A stretch of DNA of 64,000 nucleotides from Candidatus Gastranaerophilales bacterium. GTDB taxonomy: Bacteria; Cyanobacteriota; Vampirovibrionia; Gastranaerophilales; Gastranaerophilaceae. Below, in pieces: positions 9,312 to 19,769 of the stretch. The DNA lies in the NCBI GenBank assembly GCA_947625305.1, contig CANQNW010000002.1, positions 62,001 through 126,000 of the forward strand, read 5' to 3'. The position numbers were made by a program, and so were the translations under genes. Within the stretch, counting starts at the first letter, position 1. Every line of letters starts with the position of its first letter. The notes under the pieces are model-generated. The model was given only the letters and a program-made list of their open reading frames with translations. It searched no databases and had not been told where the DNA came from.

Positions 9312-10301
9312 ATGATAGAAAAAGAGGTCGTTAATTTAATTGATAACTCCGCTGTTTCAAAACCCGAAATCAGCTTTGTATTATTATCTTGCTGTACCTG
9401 TAAGCGGCCTAAAATGCTCAATGAAACACTAAAATCTATTTTTAATTTAAATTTACCCCAAAATATAAAAATTGAAATTCTTATAGTTGATAATGATAAA
9501 GAGGGAAGTGCAAAAGAAACCGTTTCCGCTTGGAAGAATAAAAATATTCCGCTGCATTATATTGTTGAAACAGAAAGAGGAATTGCGTTCGCCCGCAACA
9601 GAGTTTTAAATGAATCTATAAAACTGAATGCCTCGCATATATTATTTTTTGATGATGATGAAGTTCTAACACCGGGTTGCCTTTTAAATCATATAAATTT
9701 ATATAATAGCAATAAAGAAGTTTATATCAGTTCAGGCCCGACCATAAATAAATTTATGGAGGATTTTCCTAAATACATTACAAGACACCTTGTATTCAAA
9801 CAAAAATATACTAAAAAAACAGGTCAAAAGAAAACAGACTGCGCCTGCGGAAATGTATTCTTCCCAGTGTCGGTTGCAAAAGATTATAATTTAAGATTTT
9901 CAACTGATTATAAATATATGGGCGGAGAAGACGGCGACTTTTTTTACAGAGCATCTTTATTAGGGTTTAATATTATATGGAACAAAGAAGCCGTAATTGA
10001 AGAAATGGTAACTAAAGAAAGAGCCAATATACCTTATATCCTAAAAAAATGCTATTATAACGGTTATGCAGGTACTCTTCAAAGAATTAAAAGATTTAAA
10101 AATAAAAATAAAAAATTTATCTATCTTTTAAAACAATTACCTGTTTTATTTATAAACTCTTTAATATTAATTCCTTCTCTATTTTTAGGCCCAAGCATTT
10201 TTTATAATATATTAGGCATTTTATTCAGAACCAAAGGTAAGATTGATGCCTGCATAAAAAGTTCTCCCATCACTTTTTATGATAAAATTTATGGAAAATA
10301 G
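9312..10301 (+). CDS. Family 2 glycosyltransferase
   Basis: A 329-residue GT-A glycosyltransferase. The N-terminal nucleotide-binding start is SFVLLSCCTCKRPKMLNETL, followed by ILIVDNDKEGSA, the GIAFARNRVL segment, and the metal site FFDDDEVL. A hydrophobic pair of helices near the C-terminus (about 285-315) suggests membrane attachment. ATG 9312 is chosen because ATGGAG lies seven bases upstream; a TTG at 9282 in the same frame has no ribosome site. A second GT2 gene follows 21 bases later, so the two probably act on the same glycan. Confidence 0.85.
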   Translation: MIEKEVVNLIDNSAVSKPEISFVLLSCCTCKRPKMLNETLKSIFNLNLPQNIKIEILIVDNDKEGSAKETVSAWKNKNIPLHYIVETERGIAFARNRVLNESIKLNASHILFFDDDEVLTPGCLLNHINLYNSNKEVYISSGPTINKFMEDFPKYITRHLVFKQKYTKKTGQKKTDCACGNVFFPVSVAKDYNLRFSTDYKYMGGEDGDFFYRASLLGFNIIWNKEAVIEEMVTKERANIPYILKKCYYNGYAGTLQRIKRFKNKNKKFIYLLKQLPVLFINSLILIPSLFLGPSIFYNILGILFRTKGKIDACIKSSPITFYDKIYGK

Positions 10302-10322
10302 ATACAAAAAGGTATTTTAAGT

Positions 10323-11225
10323 ATGTTTAATTTTTTAAAAAAGACACTCTATAATAAATACAGAAAAAAGTTTTTAAAAGAACTCGATTATAAATTAATC
10401 TATGAAAGTTACAAAAAATATACACAGAATTTATTAGTTCAAACTCCTGATTACATTGAGTTTGAAAAATTTGATAATCTTTTAATTTCAATAATAATTC
10501 CCGTATTTAATCAATATGATTTAACTATGAAATGTTTACAATCAATTAAAAATAATACCCCTGATTTAAGTTATGAAATTATAATTACAGATGACTGTTC
10601 AACAGATGAAACCAAAAATATAGAGAATAAAGTTAAAAATATCACGGTTATTAAAAATGAAAATAACTTAGGATTTTTAAAAAACTGTAATAAAGGCGCA
10701 AGTATAGCAAAAGGCAAATACATATATTTATTAAATAATGATACTCAACTAATGCCAAATGCCATAAATGAGTTATATAATCTTTTTGAACAAAAAAAGG
10801 ATGCAGGTGCAATAGGTTCTAAATTAATATATCCGAACGGCAAACTTCAAGGTGCGGGGTCAATTATAAAAAGGCAAGGGAAAACCCAATCAATAGGACA
10901 TAATGAAAACCCGCTTGAGAAACAGTATAACACGGTACGCGAGGTTCACTATTCCTGCGGAGCTTCTCTTATGATTAAGGCTGATTTATGGAAAAAACTT
11001 AACGGATTTGATGAAATCTTTGCTCCTGCGTATTACGAAGAAACAGATTTATGTTTAAGAATTATTGAAAATGGTTTTAAAATATATTATCAGCCTGCAT
11101 CAGAAGTTATTCACTATACAAACTGTACCTATAGTGATAATGCTTTTTCTCTCATGAGAACTAATCGCAAAAAATTCTTAAAAAGATGGAAAAATAAATT
11201 TAAATCTTTAAATATTAATATCTGA
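10323..11225 (+). CDS. Family 2 glycosyltransferase, RfbF/rhamnosyltransferase-like
   Basis: A 300-residue GT2 protein of the O-antigen rhamnosyltransferase type: ISIIIPVFNQYDLTMKCL at about 55, IIITDDCSTD, the metal-site variant LLNNDTQL, and the acceptor-side EETDLCLRI. It likely extends a cell-surface polysaccharide at the inner face of the membrane. It lies between another GT2 and a hexapeptide acyltransferase, forming a small glycan cluster. The protein ends early relative to an open frame that begins at its stop (see 11221-11355), so its C-terminus may be frameshifted. Confidence 0.85.
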   Translation: MFNFLKKTLYNKYRKKFLKELDYKLIYESYKKYTQNLLVQTPDYIEFEKFDNLLISIIIPVFNQYDLTMKCLQSIKNNTPDLSYEIIITDDCSTDETKNIENKVKNITVIKNENNLGFLKNCNKGASIAKGKYIYLLNNDTQLMPNAINELYNLFEQKKDAGAIGSKLIYPNGKLQGAGSIIKRQGKTQSIGHNENPLEKQYNTVREVHYSCGASLMIKADLWKKLNGFDEIFAPAYYEETDLCLRIIENGFKIYYQPASEVIHYTNCTYSDNAFSLMRTNRKKFLKRWKNKFKSLNINI

Positions 11226-11355
11226 AATCAAGGACGGAAGATTTATACAAAATATTATAGACAAAATCAGAAGAAATTATTGGAAGAACAAAGTATTTAA
11301 ATACATAGATATTGAACACTTTAAAAATCCGGAAGAAGAAGGAAAGTTTAAATAA
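11221..11355 (+). pseudogene. Possible frameshifted tail of the upstream glycosyltransferase
   Basis: From 11221 a +1-shifted frame stays open for 44 codons to TAA at 11353-11355, with lysine/aspartate-rich coding-like composition (SEIKDGRFIQNIID at its start) and no start codon of its own. It begins exactly where the GT2 gene ends and fills almost the whole gap before the acyltransferase. A one-base indel near 11220, or the remnant of another gene, would explain it. Chance openness in AT-rich DNA is possible. Confidence 0.35.
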
Positions 11356-11360
11356 TAAAA

Positions 11361-11984
11361 ATGTTAATTCTATATAAGTTAAAAAAATTTTTAAATAAAA
11401 TTATCCCTGATAAAATTAAAATAAAGGGAAAAAATAATATTGTTAAAATCCCTCCCTCCGTATACAGAAGAAATTTTTCCGTAAAAATATACGGAAATAA
11501 TAATACTGTTGAAATATCCGATAACTCATATTTACATAATCTTAAAATAAATATAGGTCTTTATAATTGTCCTATTAACAATTGCATAATAAAAATAGGA
11601 GAAAGAACCTCATTTAATTCTACTGACATTCAACTTGGAGAAAGTAACAGTTCAGTAATCATTGGGGAGGATTGTATGTTTTCCTTTGAAATTGAAATTA
11701 CCTGCACGGATACTCATTCAGTGCTTGATTTAGAAGGCAATCTTATAAATAAAGGTGAAAATATAACAATAGGAAATCACGTCTGGGTGGGTAAAGAGGT
11801 TAAAATTCTAAAAAATACCTCAATTGCAGATAACTGTATAGTGGCTCAAAACAGTATCGTAACAAAAAAATTTGATACAAAAAATGCCGTTATTGCCGGC
11901 AATCCCGCAAAAGTGGTAAAAGAAAATATAAATTGGGTTAAAGATAGACCCCAATGGATTTTAAATAAAAAAGGAGAGAACTAA
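11361..11984 (+). CDS. Left-handed beta-helix (hexapeptide) acyltransferase
   Basis: A 207-residue protein with irregular hexapeptide repeats forming a left-handed beta helix (about 45-185), including the motif ITIGNHVWVGKEVKIL with the catalytic-type histidine, and the AGNPAKVV end seen in O-acetyltransferases of capsule and LPS loci. It probably acetylates a sugar of the polysaccharide made by the upstream glycosyltransferases. The ribosome site AAGGAAAG is rather distant (about 14 bases). A strong terminator overlaps its stop, ending the glycan operon. Confidence 0.75.
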   Translation: MLILYKLKKFLNKIIPDKIKIKGKNNIVKIPPSVYRRNFSVKIYGNNNTVEISDNSYLHNLKINIGLYNCPINNCIIKIGERTSFNSTDIQLGESNSSVIIGEDCMFSFEIEITCTDTHSVLDLEGNLINKGENITIGNHVWVGKEVKILKNTSIADNCIVAQNSIVTKKFDTKNAVIAGNPAKVVKENINWVKDRPQWILNKKGEN

Positions 11985-12002
11985 AATAGTTCTCTCTTTT
12001 TA
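11973..12002 (+). terminator. Terminator of the glycan operon
   Basis: GAGAGAAC and GTTCTCTC form an 8-bp stem around TAAAATA, followed by TTTTT. The left arm includes the last codons of the acyltransferase gene. Confidence 0.85.
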
Positions 12003-12011
12003 TTTCTGATT

Positions 12012-12380
12012 TCACCCTAGGGAATTTCGCTGTCTTGGATTTTGCTTACTCTCTGCCCTGTCGTTCGCCACACTCCCGTGTCTGCTCACTTCGGGCATTC
12101 ACTTCTTCGAGTTTCGCTTCGCTACACTCTACGCAAAATCCGCCTCTTGAAATTCCTGTTCGCACAAGCCCTGCAACCTCGTTTCAAAAACCATTCGGTT
12201 TTTTCCTCTCGGTCGGCTTGTTGCTCCCTCGGGTTCGCTTCGCTTCACCCTGCGGAATTTCGCCTCTTGAAATTCCTGTTCGCACAAGCCCTGCAACCTC
12301 GTTTCAAAAACCATTCGGTTTTTTCCTCTCGGTCGGCTTGTTGCTCCCTCGGGTTCGCTTCGCTTCACCCTGCGGAATTT
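12012..12380. repeat. GC-richer tandem repeat, two exact 120-bp units plus a degenerate one
   Basis: Positions 12141-12260 and 12261-12380 are identical 120-bp units. A diverged unit lies at 12029-12140 (shared ends such as CGCTTCGCT and the ACACTCTACG/TCACCCTGCG region), preceded by a unit tail at 12012-12028. The array is clearly GC-richer than the surrounding DNA and ends three bases before the groEL stop codon. Because the unit is a multiple of three, long open frames run through it on both strands; they look like repeat artefacts rather than genes. There is no gene in this 380-bp stretch. It may be an intergenic mobile repeat. Confidence 0.85.
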
Positions 12381-12382
12381 CG

Positions 12383-14331
<1,949 letters not shown>

Positions 14332-14429
14332 TTTATTTTCCTCCTTTTAATCTACCTTTCTCTTATTCTTTTATACAATCTTTTTTTATTTTTTTTTAAA
14401 ATATTAATGAAAAATTAATTATTTAAAAT

Positions 14430-15149
14430 CTATGAATTAAACAGCCAATCACAGCATATTGATACAAATTTTTTCTCATTTTGTATAAACAAATCTTCGG
14501 CATGACAGCAATTTTCAAACAGTTCAAATTTTTTATCGCATACCGCTTTCGTAAATAATGCTTTAGTATGCCAACTTTCTATAGTCGGATCCTTTTCTCC
14601 CGCCAAAAACAGTGTCGGACATTTTATTTTTTCCACTATATCTATTGGTTTTATTTTTTTATTTGGAATTACAGATGGCCTTATTGAAAACCACCTTTTT
14701 AACTCACATTTTTGAAGAGTGGGTATCCAAGCTTCCTTTTTCCATACCTTATTTTCTATTTTTTCAAAACATACAGGCGCACTTACTGCAATAATCTTGG
14801 AAACACTATCATCTTTTGAGCCGATAATCAATGCAACGGCAGCCCCAAGCGAAAATCCCATAATATATATTTTTTTATAATATTGTTTTGCATATTCCAT
14901 AACGGCCGATAAGTCATTTACTTCTTTACTTGTAAAAGTATATAATCCCCCGCTTTTACCATGTCCTCGAAAATCCATTGCTATTACATCACTATATTTA
15001 CTGAATATTTCGCTCATTTGTTTAAATGATTTGCTGTCCTTTGTCATAAACCACCCCGGAGCAAGAATTACCACTCTGTCCGAATTGTTTTTATAATGAT
15101 TTATGGCAATTTTTACATTATCTTCTGTTGTAATTATTTTCTCGTTCAT
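14430..15149 (-). CDS. Alpha/beta-hydrolase
   Basis: A 239-residue serine hydrolase of the alpha/beta fold. The nucleophile elbow IMGFSLGAAVA, an aspartate in AGEKDPT and a C-terminal histidine in CCHAEDLF form the expected triad. The DFRGHGKS segment lies on the loop after strand 4. It could be an esterase, thioesterase or lysophospholipase; the substrate is not deducible. It is a single-gene unit ahead of groES on the same strand. Confidence 0.8.
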   Translation of the reverse strand: MNEKIITTEDNVKIAINHYKNNSDRVVILAPGWFMTKDSKSFKQMSEIFSKYSDVIAMDFRGHGKSGGLYTFTSKEVNDLSAVMEYAKQYYKKIYIMGFSLGAAVALIIGSKDDSVSKIIAVSAPVCFEKIENKVWKKEAWIPTLQKCELKRWFSIRPSVIPNKKIKPIDIVEKIKCPTLFLAGEKDPTIESWHTKALFTKAVCDKKFELFENCCHAEDLFIQNEKKFVSICCDWLFNS

Positions 15150-15292
15150 TGATTTTTTCCTGATAATAATTAATCAGATAACATAAACAAACAAAATTTT
15201 CATTAAAATTTGTTAACAATTAATACTAATTTCTAAAGTTTGAAAAAATAATGCCGAATATAAAATTATAAAGCATAATAAGGAAAATCTAA

Positions 15293-15448
15293 ATGGAAAA
15301 AAATTATATACTGCCAGCCGGCAACATTTCAGAAGGAGTTGAATTCTTTTTAAGAGGCGCTAAGAAAAGAAGGGCTATGGCAATTGCAAGTGTAAGAGAG
15401 ATAAATGCTGATATCGGTGTTAATTTAAAACTCGTATCGGTTAAATAA
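15293..15448 (+). CDS. Small protein of 51 residues, unknown
   Basis: ATG 15293 to TAA 15448, preceded by an AAGGAAAA ribosome site. The start is MEKNYILPAGNISEG and the centre is basic (RGAKKRRAM). No signal peptide or membrane segment. It stands alone on the plus strand between two minus-strand genes and is followed by a terminator at 15460, which supports it as a real short transcript. The family is not recognised. Confidence 0.55.
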   Translation: MEKNYILPAGNISEGVEFFLRGAKKRRAMAIASVREINADIGVNLKLVSVK

Positions 15449-15458
15449 TTAAAAATTT

Positions 15459-15486
15459 AAAACCGCTTTTATTGAGCGGTTTTTCG
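15459..15486. terminator. Two-way terminator
   Basis: AACCGCT and AGCGGTT pair around TTTATTG, with T runs on both strands. It serves the 51-residue gene on the plus strand; the end of the FtsB-like gene on the minus strand lies within it. Confidence 0.8.
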
Positions 15487-15837
15487 GTTTTTATTTTTCT
15501 TTTTTTGATTAACGGGTATTTCTTCTGAAGGCTTATTATCTGCTTTATTTACAATTACAAGAATTTCGTCTTTACCTGCCATTTTAAGATTATTTCTTGC
15601 AATAGACTCAAGTATTTTTTCCGAATTATAATTTTTTAAATCAGACTTTAATTGTTTATTTTTATTTAATTCTTCATTTCTTTTTGTTTCAAGTCCTTTT
15701 ATTTTAGATGAAAATGTAATGTTTTTTGATATATTTTGAACTGCACTTACCGTAAGTTCAATAATACAAATTAAAAGAACTATTGTAAGTATTGAATACT
15801 TAAATTTAGCAGGTTTTTTTTGATGTTTATCTTCCAT
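15469..15837 (-). CDS. Septum formation initiator, FtsB/DivIC-like
   Basis: A 122-residue bitopic protein. A short basic cytoplasmic N-terminus is followed by one transmembrane helix (about 14-36), a coiled coil (about 42-75) and the motif ESIARNNLKMAGKDEILVIV typical of FtsB/DivIC, which link FtsQ and FtsL in the divisome. The last 25 residues are Lys/Asn-rich. It follows an ABC ATPase gene by 24 bp on the same strand. Its stop lies in the terminator hairpin. Confidence 0.75.
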   Translation of the reverse strand: MEDKHQKKPAKFKYSILTIVLLICIIELTVSAVQNISKNITFSSKIKGLETKRNEELNKNKQLKSDLKNYNSEKILESIARNNLKMAGKDEILVIVNKADNKPSEEIPVNQKKKNKNRKTAQ

Positions 15838-15861
15838 ATTTAAATTATACTCTAATACAAA

Positions 15862-16812
15862 TTATTTATAAAGCCAGCAGGCACACTTTGAATTATCCGT
15901 AATATAATCGGGAGGAAATTCATTTCTGCATATATCCATACGATTTGAACATCTGGGTTCAAAAGAACATCCTTTAAAATAATCTTTTATACTCGGGGGC
16001 TGACCTTCTATTGCCTCTAATTTTTCCGTATTAAAATCGGGTAATGCCTTTATTAATGCTCTTGTATAAGGGTGTTTCGGATTTTTAAATATATCCTCCG
16101 CATTGGCATTTTCAACAACATGCCCGTTATACATAACAGCTGCGGTATCAGCTGTTTCGTATACAAGCCCGAAATCATGAGAAATAAATATAAACGAGGT
16201 ATTATATTCTTTTTGAATATCTTTTAACAGTTCCATAATTTGAGCCTGAACCGTAACATCCAGTGCTGTTGTCGGTTCATCACATATAATAATTTTAGAT
16301 TTGCAGGCAATTGCCATTGCTATAATAACCCTTTGACGCATTCCGCCCGAGAATTCATGCGGATATGATTTTAATCGTTCTTTTGCATTCGGGATTTTTA
16401 CCTGTTCTAAAACTTCTATTGCTCTATTTTCAGCCTCTTTACCTTTTAGCCCCTGATGGATTTCAATTACTTCCAAAATTTGTGAACCTATTGTATATAA
16501 CGGATTTAATGATGTCATCGGATCTTGAGGAATTAATGCAATTTCTTTTCCCCTTATCTTTTGCATTTCTTTTTCATTTAATTTTAAAAGGTCTTGCCCT
16601 TTATATAATATTTCACCGGACAATATTTTTGCATTAGGTGCGAGTAATCTTAATACAGACATCGAAGTTACGGTTTTTCCGCACCCCGATTCCCCGACTA
16701 TTGCAAGCATTTTCCCTTCTTCAAGAGATAAATTTACACTATGAAGTGCAATATAATCTTTACCTCCGGTATGAAATGCCAAACTTAAATTTTTAATCTT
16801 AAGTATATTCAT
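15862..16812 (-). CDS. ABC transporter ATP-binding protein, Opp/Dpp type
   Basis: A 316-residue ATPase of the peptide/nickel import family: Walker A GESGCGKT (about 38-45), Q-loop IPQDPMTSLNPLYTIG, signature FSGGMRQRV, Walker B IIICDEPTTALDVT, and the family's C-terminal Cys motif CSFEPRC with two later cysteines, known in DppD/OppD-like proteins to bind an Fe-S cluster in some members. No permease or binding-protein gene is nearby, so it is an orphan subunit here. Confidence 0.85.
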   Translation of the reverse strand: MNILKIKNLSLAFHTGGKDYIALHSVNLSLEEGKMLAIVGESGCGKTVTSMSVLRLLAPNAKILSGEILYKGQDLLKLNEKEMQKIRGKEIALIPQDPMTSLNPLYTIGSQILEVIEIHQGLKGKEAENRAIEVLEQVKIPNAKERLKSYPHEFSGGMRQRVIIAMAIACKSKIIICDEPTTALDVTVQAQIMELLKDIQKEYNTSFIFISHDFGLVYETADTAAVMYNGHVVENANAEDIFKNPKHPYTRALIKALPDFNTEKLEAIEGQPPSIKDYFKGCSFEPRCSNRMDICRNEFPPDYITDNSKCACWLYK

Positions 16813-16860
16813 AAATGCATATTAGCTTATGTTTTTTATAAAATCAATTATTCAATATAA

Positions 16861-17706
16861 CTATACTTCAATTTTGCCTATAAAAGAAAATTCAGCATTG
16901 CCTGACATATAGACATTATGATTTACATCGTCTTTAGAGCCGTCCCACTCAATTACAAGCTGACCGCCGGGTAAATTTACTTTTACTTCATTATCACACA
17001 ATCCGTTTAGGATAGAGGCAACAACACTTGCGCAGGCTCCTGTTCCGCAGGCAAGTGTAATAGCGCATCCTCTTTCCCATACATCAAGATTTATTTCGTT
17101 TCTTGAAAGTATTTTTATAAACTCAACATTTGTTTTTTCAGGGAATAATTCATTTGTTTCCACTTCTCTTCCGTACTTTAAGGCAAGTGCTTTTGTATCC
17201 TCCTCCGTTATTATTACGCAGTGAGGATTTCCCATACTTATTGCATTTGCAGTAAAAGTTCTATCAGAAACTTTAACTTCAAAGTTTAAATTATTATCAA
17301 CCCTAACGGGGATTTTGACAGGGTCAAGTATCGGCTTATTCATATTTACCTTAACTCTGCCATCTTCTAAAATTTTAGGAATTATCGTTCCTGCTTTTGT
17401 TTCAACAGAAAATTCTTTTTTATCCATTAAACCCTTTGAATAAACATACTTAGAAAAGCATCTTATCCCGTTTCCGCACATTTGAGCTGGAGTCCCGTCA
17501 GAATTATAAAAAAACCAGCCGATATCCGTTTGTTTTGTATACGGATTTATTACAATTAATCCGTCAGCACCAATTCCAAAATGCCTGTCACATAACTTTA
17601 ATGCCAATTTATCAGGTGTTTTACCTGTTTTAATATATTCTTCATAATCAAGAATTACAAAGTCATTCCCAAGTCCCTGCATTTTTGTAAAATTAATTAA
17701 TGTCAT
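16861..17706 (-). CDS. dapF: Diaminopimelate epimerase
   Basis: Converts LL- to meso-diaminopimelate for lysine and peptidoglycan. 281 residues, normal length. The two catalytic cysteines lie in QMCGNGIRCF (Cys77) and in ACGTGACAS near residue 225. GLGNDFVILD marks the N-terminal start. Its ATG overlaps the TAA of the upstream hydrolase gene (TAATG), so translation is coupled. Confidence 0.95.
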   Translation of the reverse strand: MTLINFTKMQGLGNDFVILDYEEYIKTGKTPDKLALKLCDRHFGIGADGLIVINPYTKQTDIGWFFYNSDGTPAQMCGNGIRCFSKYVYSKGLMDKKEFSVETKAGTIIPKILEDGRVKVNMNKPILDPVKIPVRVDNNLNFEVKVSDRTFTANAISMGNPHCVIITEEDTKALALKYGREVETNELFPEKTNVEFIKILSRNEINLDVWERGCAITLACGTGACASVVASILNGLCDNEVKVNLPGGQLVIEWDGSKDDVNHNVYMSGNAEFSFIGKIEV

Positions 17707-19640
17707 TAATTATTCCTTTTATTCTTCTTTTTTTTCTTTTTATCTTTATATATTACTTCAGGTTTATAATCGTTTATTTTATCCTCTTTTACATCATAAG
17801 ATTTATTAAATACTCTTGTTTTTAGTGCATCAATGTATTTATCATCAAAATGGGCATAATCAAAAAGAATTTCACCTTTTAAATTATATTCTCTTGCTTT
17901 ATGTATTTGAACTAGTAAATCCTCATCTGCTCCGCCCATAAATGTAACAAATAATCCTGCATAAATTTTAGTTGTATTTACCGTATTATTTATAACATCA
18001 CTTAAAAGTACATTGGCGGTATTTTTATCACCTGTAAGTATTAGAGGGGTTAACCCGTCTACATAATTATTAATTGACCAATCCCTCCAATTTTGCATTT
18101 TGGTCATTACTGATTTTTTCAAATCGGGAAATATTACAGCAGTAAGCTTAATATTTGCGGTTTTTGTTAATTTTTGAACTTCTTTAACGAAATCAGATAT
18201 TTTATTTTGTCTGTATGATGCCCATAATTCCCAATCGCCCGTGCCGTATTTAATATCTATAGGATCAATACCGTAAATAGACATAAATTCATCTCTTGCG
18301 ATTTGTGTATACCCCCAATTCATCTGAGCATAATTTGAATAAGATGAATCTACAGTCTGCGGATATCTTATATAGTCCAAATTAATACCGTCAGGTTTAT
18401 ATTTAGTTATTATTTCCTCCAAAAGTCCGATTAAATATGCTTTAACCTGCAAGTTTGCAGGGTCAAGGAAATACCCGTTATGCTCAGATAATGAAGGTTC
18501 AAGGTTTTCGGAATTATAATTTGAAAATCTCCTGTTTCCCCACATAGGATAAACACTTAAAACATGATTTGGGGTAGTTTGAGGATTTTCGTTTCCAACA
18601 TAATAAGTTTCAAACCAAACATGAAGTTTCATATTTCGTTTATGACATTCTCGTATCCATATTTCTAATGGGTCAAACCCCATAAATTCTTCTCGTTGAT
18701 ATATTACTCCCTGATTTTTTAAGTATTCGCTCGGATATATAGTTTTACCGTGGAAGTATGTTTCCAAAAATACATCCGTTATTCCAGAATTGGCAATTCT
18801 TTCTACGGTTTTTTCTATTGCGTAAGGAGTTTTTTCAACCGGACGAACCCATATTCCTTTAAGTTCATCTTTATTGTATGGTATAGCATTTTTAATTGCG
18901 GAATTTAAAGAAGTCATTGCATTATTTATATACATTTGAGTCTTTTCGGGTTTTTTCTCTGCCTTTCTTAAATAATCTTTAGACTCATCCATAAATTCAC
19001 TTGCTTTTTTATCATTGTATAAAATATCAAATTTTTTATAATATTCTATTAAGTCATTAACTTCAGATAATTTTTCTTTTGCGGCGAATACAAGGCTGTC
19101 AGGAGTTAAATAAACTCTTATTGTTCCAAGAGTATAATCAATATATACTTTAGAACCCACTTGTATATTTTGTGTAATCCATTTTTTTGCACTTCCATGA
19201 CCGGAGATAACAAATCCGTTTTTAGGAATAACGGAATCTGCCCCGTTTAATCTTACTACCATATTATTTTCAACAATAGCTTCAGTACCAAATTCATTAG
19301 TTCCGGTTCTGTGCCCGTATAATGGAGTATAAATAACAAGTTGATTTGGTCCTCTTAACCCCGGATAATAAGCATATGCGCTGGTTGTTTTCTGCGGATT
19401 AATTGAATCATATGATTTTTGAACTTCCTGATATATAATTCCTTCAGGCATAACTGGTGCAGAAAGCACAGGAATTAACGATAAATTAAGCCCTTTCTCA
19501 TTATATATTATCTTATTACCGTTCTGAGCATTATATTGCACATTTTTATTTAATTCATTACCTGCAGCATTGTAATCATCTGCTTTTACAACCCCGCATG
19601 TCAATAAAATTAAAAATAAAATCCCTATCAATCTTCTCAT
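17706..19640 (-). CDS. Secreted GHL10-type (DUF187) glycoside hydrolase
   Basis: A 644-residue exported protein. An N-terminal signal peptide (RRLIGILFLILLTCGVVKA) precedes an unclassified region (about 25-215), then a GHL10/YngK-like TIM barrel (about 263-590) with KGIWVRP-type start, HVWFETYYVG, the FLDPAN segment and DGINLDYIRYP, whose acidic residues fit the catalytic face. The C-terminus is very lysine-rich. This family is thought to cleave glycosidic bonds of cell-wall or host glycans. It is upstream of and coupled to dapF. Confidence 0.8.
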   Translation of the reverse strand: MRRLIGILFLILLTCGVVKADDYNAAGNELNKNVQYNAQNGNKIIYNEKGLNLSLIPVLSAPVMPEGIIYQEVQKSYDSINPQKTTSAYAYYPGLRGPNQLVIYTPLYGHRTGTNEFGTEAIVENNMVVRLNGADSVIPKNGFVISGHGSAKKWITQNIQVGSKVYIDYTLGTIRVYLTPDSLVFAAKEKLSEVNDLIEYYKKFDILYNDKKASEFMDESKDYLRKAEKKPEKTQMYINNAMTSLNSAIKNAIPYNKDELKGIWVRPVEKTPYAIEKTVERIANSGITDVFLETYFHGKTIYPSEYLKNQGVIYQREEFMGFDPLEIWIRECHKRNMKLHVWFETYYVGNENPQTTPNHVLSVYPMWGNRRFSNYNSENLEPSLSEHNGYFLDPANLQVKAYLIGLLEEIITKYKPDGINLDYIRYPQTVDSSYSNYAQMNWGYTQIARDEFMSIYGIDPIDIKYGTGDWELWASYRQNKISDFVKEVQKLTKTANIKLTAVIFPDLKKSVMTKMQNWRDWSINNYVDGLTPLILTGDKNTANVLLSDVINNTVNTTKIYAGLFVTFMGGADEDLLVQIHKAREYNLKGEILFDYAHFDDKYIDALKTRVFNKSYDVKEDKINDYKPEVIYKDKKKKKKNKRNN

Positions 19641-19769
19641 AGTTAATATAATAGTAAAAAACAGACGATTTGTTAATAGATTTTTTAAAAATATAATTAA
19701 AAAATAATTAAATATTAAAAAATTAAAAATTTTTTATATTAATATATTAATGTAAGGAGATATAAATTA

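Noticed and set aside
14332-14429. CIRCE operator before groES
   Set aside because: No TTAGCACTC or GAGTGCTAA arm is present.
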